Below, piece after piece: positions 18,161 through 28,634 of a stretch of DNA of 64,000 nucleotides (within the stretch, counting starts at the first letter, position 1; every line of letters begins with the position of its first letter). The notes beneath the pieces were generated by a model. It was given only the letters and a program-made list of their open reading frames with translations, did no database searches and was not told the origin of the DNA. A program made the position numbers and the translations under genes. This stretch comes from Candidatus Gastranaerophilales bacterium (GTDB taxonomy: Bacteria > Cyanobacteriota > Vampirovibrionia > Gastranaerophilales > Gastranaerophilaceae), in contig CALUXY010000004.1 in assembly GCA_944324855.1 (NCBI GenBank), positions 30,018 to 94,017 of the forward strand, given 5' to 3'.

Positions 18161-18272
18161 ATTAAATAAATAGTCTATGTGGGCTAAGTTGGGCGATTAA
18201 TTGTAAAAAATACAATAATTTTATTAAATAATAGTATAAATCTTTTTCATACTTCCAGCTATTCTTAATTCC

Positions 18273-18298
18273 AAGAGACATTTTGTCTCTTTTTTTTT
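18273..18298 (+). terminator. intrinsic terminator with no upstream gene
   Basis: AAGAGACA-TTT-TGTCTCTT followed by an unbroken T run to 18298. No plus-strand gene lies upstream before 17569, so it either ends a small RNA starting in the operator region or acts as a leader attenuator for the gene at 18381. Confidence 0.7.
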
Positions 18299-18380
18299 AG
18301 ATTTTTTCATGACTGTTAATAATGGAGAAAGAATTTTTTTAAAAAGGCAATTTTTTTTAGTTAAATGTTTTATATAATAT

Positions 18381-19289
18381 ATGATAAGTGTAGGTAGAAT
18401 AAAAACGTATACAAAAGCCCTAGGATTATCACTTCTTGTAGGTTTATCCTCCTGTGACAGAGGTGCGAATAAAGTTGTTGAAAATGTTGTTAAGACAGAT
18501 ACAATGGCAACAACAAAAAAAATTCTGTCGTTATTAGAACGCGGTGATAGGCATTCTGCAGTATTTACCGGAGTTCCAAAAGATATTAACGTCATCAAAG
18601 CCAAAGATGCCAAGCAGTATTGCGAAAGTGATTCCGGAGAAATATTCTACAAGGTATATGTTGGACAAGCCGATAAAGCGATAAGAAAAGCAAAGAAGAA
18701 AAAAGGTGATTTGGTAACTGTCGGACAAGGTATTACAGGATTAAACTGTATAAAACTTGCGAATGGTGTGAAAGTATACGAAGGTGATTACATATCATCA
18801 AGAGTTGCAGACAGTCTATTAACGGAATCTATTCATGAAAAAGACTCTATTTTGAGAGCCAATATTGCAGATTCGACATACAAACAGCTTAAACAGTACG
18901 AAAAAGATGCAGTTTTGTCATATCTTTATAATGCAAGTGAATGCATACTAAAAAAAGCTCCTAAAGGAAAATCATTCTTCCAATACTTAATGGAAGGCAA
19001 TCTGAGTATGGTTCAATCGAAATTCAATATTTGCCCTAGCGCAAAATCGGCAGAAGCCGGATTATCAAAAAGAAATCTTATAAACTTGATAATTTTCGGG
19101 AATGGTAAAGTATTTGAAAATAAGCAAGCCAAAGATAATTTTGTTAAACAAGTTAAAAAAATTAATAGTCATAAAAATGGGGAGTCATTATTAAATGAAG
19201 CAATTGAAATTGCACAAAAATATGGTGTTGATTCTCTTAACCTTGCGGAAACAAAAGAAAAAATTTACAGAATAACCAATAATAAATAG
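18381..19289 (+). CDS. lipoprotein with a GH24 lysozyme-like domain
   Basis: A 302-residue predicted lipoprotein: basic N-terminus, hydrophobic stretch and lipobox LSSC with Cys25. The middle (about 110-235) follows the phage-type (GH24) lysozyme outline, with LVTVGQGITG like TIGYGHTG, then EKDAVLSYLYNAS like the DALVSFAYNVG segment, a helical insert, and AGLSKRNLINLIIF like the family's GL-RR-EI-LF end. I infer a peptidoglycan-binding or -cleaving surface protein. The catalytic Glu of the usual E-x8-D-x5-T triad is not clearly identifiable, so activity is uncertain. No ribosome site precedes the ATG. It is followed by two phosphatase genes. Confidence 0.5.
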   Translation: MISVGRIKTYTKALGLSLLVGLSSCDRGANKVVENVVKTDTMATTKKILSLLERGDRHSAVFTGVPKDINVIKAKDAKQYCESDSGEIFYKVYVGQADKAIRKAKKKKGDLVTVGQGITGLNCIKLANGVKVYEGDYISSRVADSLLTESIHEKDSILRANIADSTYKQLKQYEKDAVLSYLYNASECILKKAPKGKSFFQYLMEGNLSMVQSKFNICPSAKSAEAGLSKRNLINLIIFGNGKVFENKQAKDNFVKQVKKINSHKNGESLLNEAIEIAQKYGVDSLNLAETKEKIYRITNNK

Positions 19290-19374
19290 TTACATTTCTT
19301 ATAACAATAGCAATTTCCTGTAAAAAAAATACTTTTATAGTTATAAGGTTAGATTTTAAAGAAAGTGTTTGTCT

Positions 19375-20238
19375 ATGGTATCAATTAACGGAATTAAAAC
19401 AGGGATTGCAGCTGCAGCAAGAGAATTAAAAGTATCAAAACATGTAGTAAAAGAATTCTCAAGAGAATTTAAAGAAGCAGAAAGAATAGCTTATGACGGA
19501 GCTTATGAACCATCAGTTTATGATGCAATAAGAGCACACATGTACCCTCAAATTTTTTCTGATTACAGTGTTGGCAAAGCTGTTGTAAAAGGTACATCAA
19601 ATGATACATTTAAAACGTTAGAACATTTAAATAAAAAATATTCCCAAAAAGGCAAAGAGATAAGACTTGCACCAATAGGTACAGACAATGTCAGAGGCAG
19701 AAACATTGTTACAATGCCAAAAGAAGCATTAGAAGATGTTAAACAAAAAGGTATTCAGAGAATCGTTGACTTGCGGGCAGAAGTGAATTCAACATTAAAC
19801 GGCAGATTAAACATCAAAGATGGTGTCCAATATGTTGACGGACTTGAATATGTGCATGTTCCGGTGAGTTATAAAGACGGATTGGAAGATTTAAATTCAA
19901 TAAAAGCTTTTCCAAAATTCTTTGATGCAATGGATAAAGGGCATGTATATATAGGATGTAACCAAGGGTCACATAGAACAGATTTTGCTGTTGCATTGAA
20001 TTATGCACTGAATACTTCGACAAAAGATGTTCCGCCAATTCTTTATTTACCACCGGCTGATGTCACAAACGGAATAAAAAGAATTTACAAAAAAATCCAA
20101 AAAATGTCTCCTTCTGAAAAACAAGCATTGGGTTTGACTGATGAATTTATGGCAAAACTGCCAAAAGACAGAGATGTCTTGAATGAAAGACTGATTAAAA
20201 TTACTAACGCAACAAAAGAAGCAAAAGAAATAAAATAA
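19375..20238 (+). CDS. CX5R tyrosine/dual-specificity-type phosphatase, copy 1
   Basis: A 287-residue protein with a protein-tyrosine-phosphatase signature. IQRIVDLRAEVN (about 125-136) is the conserved beta strand entering the fold, and CNQGSHRTD with Cys195 and Arg201 forms the CX5R phosphate loop. The loop resembles the plant-and-fungi atypical (Siw14-like) group, HCxxGKHRTG. The general-acid Asp is not evident by eye. N-terminal residues 1-110 are helical and unassigned; there is no signal peptide. The start is the ATG at 19375 rather than a TTG two codons upstream. The next gene, 1 base away, encodes a paralogue. Confidence 0.65.
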   Translation: MVSINGIKTGIAAAARELKVSKHVVKEFSREFKEAERIAYDGAYEPSVYDAIRAHMYPQIFSDYSVGKAVVKGTSNDTFKTLEHLNKKYSQKGKEIRLAPIGTDNVRGRNIVTMPKEALEDVKQKGIQRIVDLRAEVNSTLNGRLNIKDGVQYVDGLEYVHVPVSYKDGLEDLNSIKAFPKFFDAMDKGHVYIGCNQGSHRTDFAVALNYALNTSTKDVPPILYLPPADVTNGIKRIYKKIQKMSPSEKQALGLTDEFMAKLPKDRDVLNERLIKITNATKEAKEIK

Positions 20239-20239
20239 G

Positions 20240-20968
20240 ATGAAAGTATACAGTAATTTAAAAATACAAAATACAAGTTTCGCATCAAAGCCGGACAAAA
20301 AGTTTGCAGCAAATGGTCTAAAGAGTTGCACGCTGAAGAAATTGCCGGAAAATGCCGAGTTTTATAAAAAGTATAATAATTTACAGTTAAATTATTCAAA
20401 ATATTTCAAAAAAATTAAAGAGTTAAATATTCCGAACTTGCAGCAAATAGATAACAAAGGTTTTAGAGGGGAAAGTTTATCTGCAGACAGAAACAATAAA
20501 TATCTTCCTCAAATAAAAAAATACGGAATTGATACTATTATTGATTTAAGAACTGCAGATTATACTCCCAGATACAATAAACTGTGTAAGGATTTAGGGT
20601 TTAATTATTTTCATATTCCAATAGATTCCAAAACTATATCAGACAGGGAAATAATCAACAATTTACCTGTTCTTTTTGAAAGATTGGAAAAGGGGAATTT
20701 TTATATTGCATGTGCTCAAGGAAAACACAGAACAGATATTGCAATTGCTCTGAATTACTTATTTAACCCGAAATATAAAGGTGAACCTCCTGTTATGTAC
20801 GGGCATGTTGAAAACGGCAAAATGAGAATACAGGATATTTTTACCCGTGCAAACAGTATTTATAAAGAATTAACTACTGAAGATAAAGCTATGCTTGGCT
20901 GGAACAAAGAGTTTGATGAGAGCTTTAAACAACGAAAAATAAATCTGAGAGAATTTAACGAACGGTAA
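20240..20968 (+). CDS. CX5R tyrosine/dual-specificity-type phosphatase, copy 2
   Basis: A 242-residue paralogue of the preceding gene. IDTIIDLRTADY (about 96-107), GFNYFHIPID and CAQGKHRTDIAIALNYLF, with Cys158 and Arg164, match the Siw14-like phosphatase loop better than copy 1, keeping GKHRT. The N-terminus MKVYSNLKIQNTSFASKPD carries the short Phe motif seen in other tagged proteins here. Its ATG is one base after the upstream stop, so the pair is translationally coupled. The substrate is unknown: phosphoprotein, phosphoinositide and inositol pyrophosphate are all possible for this fold. Confidence 0.68.
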   Translation: MKVYSNLKIQNTSFASKPDKKFAANGLKSCTLKKLPENAEFYKKYNNLQLNYSKYFKKIKELNIPNLQQIDNKGFRGESLSADRNNKYLPQIKKYGIDTIIDLRTADYTPRYNKLCKDLGFNYFHIPIDSKTISDREIINNLPVLFERLEKGNFYIACAQGKHRTDIAIALNYLFNPKYKGEPPVMYGHVENGKMRIQDIFTRANSIYKELTTEDKAMLGWNKEFDESFKQRKINLREFNER

Positions 20969-21035
20969 CATAATTGGTACGCAGAGTTTGTTTGTTGTAT
21001 AATATTTGAGAGGATAGTGAAATTAGGAGAGATGA

Positions 21036-23468
<2,433 letters not shown>

Positions 23469-23488
23469 TAAGAAAGAGAGAACTAACT

Positions 23489-24148
23489 ATGAAAAGAGAA
23501 ATGATTTTTTTAGGGCCTCCGGCTTGCGGTAAAGGAACTCAAACAAGCAGATTAGCAGAATATTTTAATCTGCCGCATGTTGATACCGGTTCTCTATTAA
23601 GAGCAGAAATCAAAAACGGTACTGAAAATGGTAAAATTGCAAAACAATATATTGATAAAGGTCAATTAGTACCGGTTGAGTTAGTTGCAAAAATCATTAA
23701 AGACAGGCTTGCACAAGAAGATTGCCAAAACGGATATATTCTGGATGGTTTTCCGAGAAGTGTTGAGCAAGCAGATATGCTGACTGAAATCAATGAAGAA
23801 CTTGATAAAAACAAAGAAACTTCATTCAGAGCTGTATATTTTGATTTGAATCAAGATATCTTAATTTCAAGAATCGTAAACAGACGTTCTTGTCCAAAAT
23901 GCGGTGAAATTTATAATATCAAATTCCATCCGCCAAAAGTTGAAGGAATCTGCGACAAATGCGGTGCTGAATTAACACAAAGAAAAGACGATAATGAAGA
24001 AACTGCAAAAGCAAGATTTGATACATACTTCAAAGAAACAGCTCCACTGGTTGATTACTACAAGAACAAAGGCGTTTTAAGAACTATTGATGCAGATGGT
24101 TCAATAGATGAAGTTTGGGAAAGATTGTTGAAGGTAGTAAATGATTAA
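23489..24148 (+). CDS. adk: adenylate kinase
   Basis: Interconverts ATP and AMP with two ADP in the cytoplasm. The 219-residue protein has the P-loop GPPACGKGTQ (8-17), the AMP-site DTGSLLRAEI, and DGFPRSVEQA. The lid is of the long, zinc-binding type, with CPKC near 135-138 and CDKC near 155-158. It follows gyrB by 20 bases and overlaps map by 8 bases, so adk and map are coupled, an arrangement common in bacteria where they usually lie in the ribosomal-protein cluster. Here they are detached from ribosomal genes. Confidence 0.96.
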   Translation: MKREMIFLGPPACGKGTQTSRLAEYFNLPHVDTGSLLRAEIKNGTENGKIAKQYIDKGQLVPVELVAKIIKDRLAQEDCQNGYILDGFPRSVEQADMLTEINEELDKNKETSFRAVYFDLNQDILISRIVNRRSCPKCGEIYNIKFHPPKVEGICDKCGAELTQRKDDNEETAKARFDTYFKETAPLVDYYKNKGVLRTIDADGSIDEVWERLLKVVND

Positions 24149-24893
24149 CAGAAAATCAAAAGACGAAATAAAAAGAATGCGTCACGCAGGGCATATTGTT
24201 GCACTTGTTCACCAGGAAATGAAAAAAGCTGTTGTACCCGGTATCAGTACAAAAGAACTGGATGACATTGCAATGCGTGTCATCAAAGAGAACAAGGCTG
24301 TTCCGACATTCTTAGGCTATAATGGTTTTCCGGCAAGTATCTGTACATCTATCAATGAAAAAATCGTACACGGGATTCCGTCCAAAGACGAAATCTTGAA
24401 AGAAGGCGATATTATTGCAATTGATGTAGGTGCAACCTATGGCGGAATGGTCGGCGATAGTGCCTGGTCTTATGCAGTAGGTGAAATATCCCCTGAAAAG
24501 CAGCGATTGATGCGTGTAACAGAAGAAGCGCTCTATGCCGGAATCTCAAAAATGAGAGCTGGAAACGTATTGGATGATATTTCAGGTGCGATAGAGGATG
24601 TTGCAAATCGTGAGAAACTCGGAATCGTCAGGAACTATGGCGGACACGGTGTCGGGCATCAAATGCATGAGGACCCGTTCTTGTTTAATTACAGAGTCGG
24701 AAATCACACAAAAATAAAAACAGGCTATGTTATTGCAATAGAGCCTATGTTAAACTTAGGCGGCGATGATGTTGTTGTGTTAGATGATCAATGGTCTGTT
24801 TTGACGAAAGATGGTCAGCCTTCTGCTCACTTTGAACATACAGTTCTTTGTACAGATGATGAACCGATTCTTATGACAACTTTAATGGATTAG
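24141..24893 (+). CDS. map: methionine aminopeptidase, type I
   Basis: Removes the initiator methionine from nascent proteins. The 250-residue protein shows the dimetal ligands of the M24A family: Asp in AIDVGATYGG and GDSAWSYAVG, His in YGGHGVGHQMHEDP, Glu in AIEPML and Glu in SAHFEHTVL. It lacks the N-terminal zinc-finger extension of type Ia-long forms. The start overlaps adk by 8 bases. A terminator hairpin follows directly at 24899. Confidence 0.96.
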   Translation: MINRKSKDEIKRMRHAGHIVALVHQEMKKAVVPGISTKELDDIAMRVIKENKAVPTFLGYNGFPASICTSINEKIVHGIPSKDEILKEGDIIAIDVGATYGGMVGDSAWSYAVGEISPEKQRLMRVTEEALYAGISKMRAGNVLDDISGAIEDVANREKLGIVRNYGGHGVGHQMHEDPFLFNYRVGNHTKIKTGYVIAIEPMLNLGGDDVVVLDDQWSVLTKDGQPSAHFEHTVLCTDDEPILMTTLMD

Positions 24894-24898
24894 AAGAT

Positions 24899-24925
24899 AA
24901 AAGGGGATGTATATTTCCCCTTTTT
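24899..24925 (+). terminator. intrinsic terminator after map
   Basis: AAAAGGGG, a 10-nt loop and CCCCTTTT with a T run, six bases after the map stop. It closes the gyrB-adk-map unit. Confidence 0.8.
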
Positions 24926-24947
24926 AATAAATATAAAGGGATATACA

Positions 24948-25244
24948 ATGACAAATATAAATAACAAATCAACATTACATTTCAATGGACAATTCAAAAT
25001 AAATCTTAAAAGTTCAAATGATATTAAGGGGTTATGCGAGTTATCTAAAACCTGCAAAAAATACGAAGACAGATTCAAGAGTGTCAGAATCTATACAGAA
25101 AATCCGACAAAGGGCTTAAAATTTGATGACGGAGCATATTTGAGAAGTAAACTCATAGTTCCGGATAAACTTGATAATCAGATTAACAGTATTTTGAAAA
25201 CAAATAATATCGAATACAAGTATTTAGGCAAAAATCAAAAATAA
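24948..25244 (+). CDS. small tagged hypothetical protein
   Basis: A 98-residue protein of unknown function preceded by AAGGGA. The N-terminus MTNINNKSTLHFNGQFK combines the Asn/Ser-rich start and Phe motif (TLHFNG) found on several other proteins in this window. The rest looks like a small alpha/beta domain (DRFKSVRIYTENP, SKLIVPDKLDNQINSIL). There is no signal peptide or Cys motif. It lies between two terminators, so it is probably its own transcription unit. Confidence 0.55.
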   Translation: MTNINNKSTLHFNGQFKINLKSSNDIKGLCELSKTCKKYEDRFKSVRIYTENPTKGLKFDDGAYLRSKLIVPDKLDNQINSILKTNNIEYKYLGKNQK

Positions 25245-25267
25245 CCGGTTTTATTCCGGTTATTTTT
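25238..25267 (+). terminator. intrinsic terminator
   Basis: An 11-bp stem (AAAATAACCGG and complement) with a 7-nt loop and T run. It overlaps the stop codon of the gene ending at 25244 and faces the convergent helicase gene. Confidence 0.85.
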
Positions 25268-25294
25268 TTATTCTAATAATGTATAGATGAATCA

Positions 25295-27637
25295 TTACTC
25301 ATCCTGTTTTGCGGGTTTTCTGTTGATTAAATCTATCGCTTCCATTGAAGTTTCTTGCAGATTAGAGTAATAACGCTTATCATGAACATTAACAGATTCA
25401 TTTTTACCGTATTCCGCAATATCGCTAATTTGCTTTAATAAATCCGTTGTCATTGTAATTTCTTTAAATAATGTACCTTCATCTTTTATCTTAAATCCGG
25501 TATCACCTTTAAACATTTTTCCCCAGTTTTGAGTTGATGAATTATTTTCATCATTCAAATCAGCCCACTTATAAACATGTTTCATTGCATCCATATTCAA
25601 ATGCAGCTCTTGTCCCAAACGAGGATAGATATCAGTATTGTATTCCAAAACTCTTTCGGACAAATCCATTGCTTTTTCTTCCAGATATTCATCTTCAAAA
25701 GGCACCATTGCATCACCCATACCTTTTTGTTCTTCGGTTGAAAGTGTTGCTAGACCGGCAGCATATCCTGCAAGCTGCTGCGGGGATAAACCTTTTAAAT
25801 CCTGATTATAAATTGCATCAATAACCGGAATTTGTTCATATCCGTTAAGTTGAGCAAGTAATTGACCTTTTGGAGTTACTTTATTATCTGAGGTGATAAA
25901 ATAATTATCTTTTAGGATGTTTTCTTTAGTATAAAAATCTTCTACAAGAGCGCTTGATTTCATTGCTCTGACAGCAGGATCTTTATCATAAGCATAAAGA
26001 GATTTTTCATAGAAGTTATTTAAAAATTCCTTACTGTTAAAGTTCTTATCAACATTTGCTATAAATGAAAAATCTGTTTTTAAATGACTTTCAATATCGT
26101 TTGCTTTTTCTGATATCAGTTTTTTAAATCCTTTTTCCTGTGCGTTATTACAAGCCATACAATAAGTATAACCTTTTTTATCTATTCCGCGTCTGCCGGC
26201 TCTGCCTGCCATTTGATGGAATTCATTAGGCATAAGCATTCTTTTTCCGTCTTCATTAACCTTAGTACTTACAGGTTTCATCAGGCTTGAGATTACAGTT
26301 GTTCTTGCCGGCATGTTGATTCCTGCAGAAAGAGTTTCAGTTGCAAATGCCACTTTTACCAGTTTTTGCTGGAACAATGATTCAATAAGTTCTTTTTGTT
26401 CTGGAAGCATACCTGCATTATGTATCGCATAACCTCTTGTTAAGGCTTCTTCATCAAGTAATTCCCCTAAGTATTTGCCTTGTTTTTGGTAATTATGAAT
26501 AGTTTTTGCAATTTTCTTTGATTCATCACTTGTTGTTAATTGCGGTCCGTTGAATTTCATTTCGTTTAGCAGGTCTTTTGATTTTCGTTTGCTAAATACA
26601 AAGAATATTGCAGGAAGTTTATCTTCTTTTTTTAGTGCATTTATTACAGCAACATAGTCATCGTTTGCAGGCAGCATTTCAATAGGATCTTTTTGACTCA
26701 TTTTACGATTTTTTCCAGGTCTCATCCCTTTTTTATCGTGCGACTGCTGTTTATGGTCTAATTTTATAACATTAAATTCTAATGGTACATGTCTGTTTTC
26801 TGATGGTACGTTTATTAAAACGGTATGAGGATTTCGGGTTTTTAACGCTCTATAATTTTCGTCAGGAGTTACTTTCTCTGAAGTTCCATGTCCTTTAGTT
26901 GAAGCTATCCAGTCCGTAATTTTATCAGCATTTCCCATTGTTCCTGATAGTGCAAGAATTTGAGTTTTTGGTTTGGTGAACAGTATAGATTGTTCCCATA
27001 CCCCGCCTCTGTCTTCATCTGCAAGGTAATGAAGTTCATCAAATACTACGGTTTTTAAATCTTTTAATATCGGATTATGATTATTCATCGCATTTTGCAT
27101 AAGCATATTACGATATACTTCTGTTGTCATAATTACGATTGGCGCATTTTTGTTAATCTTTCTGTCACCTGTTAATAAGCCTACATTTTGCGGGCCGTAT
27201 ATTTTTTCAAATTCTCGAACCTTATCATTACTTAATGCTTTAAGAGGAGCTGTATAAAATGTCTTTTTCCCCTCATTAAGGTTTTTTTGTATGACATAAT
27301 GTGCAATTGCGGTTTTTCCGGTTCCGGTTGGTGCGGCGACAACAACGTCATTACCTTTATACAGATTTTCCGCTGCAGCTTTCTGGTAAATATCCGGTTT
27401 AAAAGCTCTATTTGTTTCTTTATCAATCGGCAGATTAAAATAGTTATCATCTAATGTTTTTTGAAAGTCCGCGGTATATCCGGTAAATCTCACCAATGAA
27501 CGATTTGCCGGATTTAAGTGATTAAGGTTTAACTCTTTATAACTTATCGCAGGGGAAGTTGTATTGTTTTGGACAGTATTTTGCCTAAAATTTGTCGATT
27601 GAATTCCCAAGATATCGGGGCGGTTAAGTATATGCAT
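25295..27637 (-). CDS. Ski2-like DEAD/DEAH-box helicase
   Basis: A 780-residue superfamily 2 helicase, probably acting on RNA. After an unusual 75-residue Asn/Thr-rich N-terminus containing SLVRFTGYTAD come motif I (APTGTGKTAI, about 102-111), motif Ic, motif II DELH (about 202, as in Ski2/Mtr4 and Hel308 rather than DEAD), motif III (LSGTMGN), and motif VI GRAGRRGIDKKGY (about 479). A helical C-terminal domain of about 250 residues follows. Bacterial Ski2-like proteins are known but poorly characterised. GGAG lies 8 bases before the ATG. It is monocistronic. Confidence 0.82.
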   Translation of the reverse strand: MHILNRPDILGIQSTNFRQNTVQNNTTSPAISYKELNLNHLNPANRSLVRFTGYTADFQKTLDDNYFNLPIDKETNRAFKPDIYQKAAAENLYKGNDVVVAAPTGTGKTAIAHYVIQKNLNEGKKTFYTAPLKALSNDKVREFEKIYGPQNVGLLTGDRKINKNAPIVIMTTEVYRNMLMQNAMNNHNPILKDLKTVVFDELHYLADEDRGGVWEQSILFTKPKTQILALSGTMGNADKITDWIASTKGHGTSEKVTPDENYRALKTRNPHTVLINVPSENRHVPLEFNVIKLDHKQQSHDKKGMRPGKNRKMSQKDPIEMLPANDDYVAVINALKKEDKLPAIFFVFSKRKSKDLLNEMKFNGPQLTTSDESKKIAKTIHNYQKQGKYLGELLDEEALTRGYAIHNAGMLPEQKELIESLFQQKLVKVAFATETLSAGINMPARTTVISSLMKPVSTKVNEDGKRMLMPNEFHQMAGRAGRRGIDKKGYTYCMACNNAQEKGFKKLISEKANDIESHLKTDFSFIANVDKNFNSKEFLNNFYEKSLYAYDKDPAVRAMKSSALVEDFYTKENILKDNYFITSDNKVTPKGQLLAQLNGYEQIPVIDAIYNQDLKGLSPQQLAGYAAGLATLSTEEQKGMGDAMVPFEDEYLEEKAMDLSERVLEYNTDIYPRLGQELHLNMDAMKHVYKWADLNDENNSSTQNWGKMFKGDTGFKIKDEGTLFKEITMTTDLLKQISDIAEYGKNESVNVHDKRYYSNLQETSMEAIDLINRKPAKQDE

Positions 27638-27693
27638 ATAATTTCTCCACAGTTTATGTTATTTTAAACCCAAAATTTTAGATTTTTTGCTAG

Positions 27694-27922
27694 AAGTATA
27701 TACTTTTCGACATAAATATTAACATTTCGCTCTGAAATTAATGTAACAGCTGGTTAATAAAAATATTATAATTAGTAAAGAGAAGTTAGAAATGCATCTA
27801 AGCAGTCAAGTAGTTAGGCTGTTAAGTGAAATTTTTGTCCACTTTTTGGGGACACTTTATTTAGGTTCTTGTGATTAGTGAGGGGAGACAGTTTTTTGTC
27901 ATTTTGCGTAGACTAAAGTCTA
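27694..27922. promoter_or_regulatory. gene-free region with short palindromes
   Basis: Within the 352 bases between 27638 and 27989 I see the 12-bp palindrome AAGTATATACTT at 27694-27705, also found at 35276-35287 before another gene, and a TAGACT hairpin at 27909-27922 whose reverse complement recurs at 57197-57210. The rest is AT-rich with no open frame or RNA gene that I can recognise. Confidence 0.35.
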
Positions 27923-27976
27923 GTTTACTATTTTGTAAATTTTTGTTTAACATTTTACATTATAATAGTACATTGC

Positions 27977-27982
27977 TATAAT
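27977..27982 (+). promoter_or_regulatory. extended -10 of a predicted leaderless promoter
   Basis: TGC-TATAAT with the hexamer ending 7 bases before the ATG at 27990, which predicts a 1-nt leader. No Shine-Dalgarno sequence is present. Confidence 0.55.
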
Positions 27983-27989
27983 ATTAATT

Positions 27990-28610
27990 ATGAAAACAGC
28001 ATTTGAACTTGGAAAAATAGTATTAAATAATTTATTTAGGTTTGATTTAACCAATACTTGTAAGCTTGTATTGTTATCACTTATTGACTGTTATAATCCA
28101 AAAAACAAATATGTATTTCCCAAACAGAGTACAATAGCAAAAAAGATTGGTGTGGGAACGCACTCCGTTGCAAGAGCTATAAAATCTCTTGAAAAACTTT
28201 GTATTATTTCCAAAACAAGAAAATATTCTAATCTTTATACTATAAATATAAAAGAAATCCTTAATAAGGTACAAATTGATATTTCTAAATTGCCAATTTG
28301 TAACCTAGAAAGTGCCAATTTGGCACCTGCTAATATAACAAATAAAGAAAAAATAAAAGAACAGGATTTTGATAAAAATTTTTTTCAAGAAAACTCTGCT
28401 GCGATAGAAAAAACTCAAAAGCTTTTGGGTTCATATAAAGCCATGGAACTAAAGGATGATTACACAAGCTGGAATAAAGAACAAGCCATTAGGCATATGG
28501 TTAAGGTTATCCCCGCGCCGGCACTCAAAAAGAGTACTCTTGCAAAATATTTGATTGAAAAATTCTCAATATCTATAGATGAAATAATGAAACTTAAAAA
28601 AAAATCTTAA
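27990..28610 (+). CDS. winged-helix DNA-binding protein (HTH_36 type)
   Basis: A 206-residue DNA-binding protein. Residues 25-75 (CKLVLLSLIDCYNPKNKYVFPKQSTIAKKIGVGTHSV and on) have the layout of the HTH_36 winged helix used by replication initiators and phage/plasmid regulators, with the recognition helix near HSVARAIKSLEKL. A C-terminal helical region may mediate oligomerisation. The target is unknown. The gene is alone between a 350-base gene-free stretch and the convergent GH57 gene, and its promoter predicts a leaderless message. It may be a remnant of a mobile element, but no partner genes are present. Confidence 0.6.
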   Translation: MKTAFELGKIVLNNLFRFDLTNTCKLVLLSLIDCYNPKNKYVFPKQSTIAKKIGVGTHSVARAIKSLEKLCIISKTRKYSNLYTINIKEILNKVQIDISKLPICNLESANLAPANITNKEKIKEQDFDKNFFQENSAAIEKTQKLLGSYKAMELKDDYTSWNKEQAIRHMVKVIPAPALKKSTLAKYLIEKFSISIDEIMKLKKKS

Positions 28611-28634
28611 ATGTATTTTTAATAACAATTACAT

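Noticed and set aside
18224..18613. 129-codon minus-strand open frame
   Set aside because: It overlaps the lipoprotein start and the terminator region, lacks a ribosome site and reads as low-complexity hydrophobic sequence.
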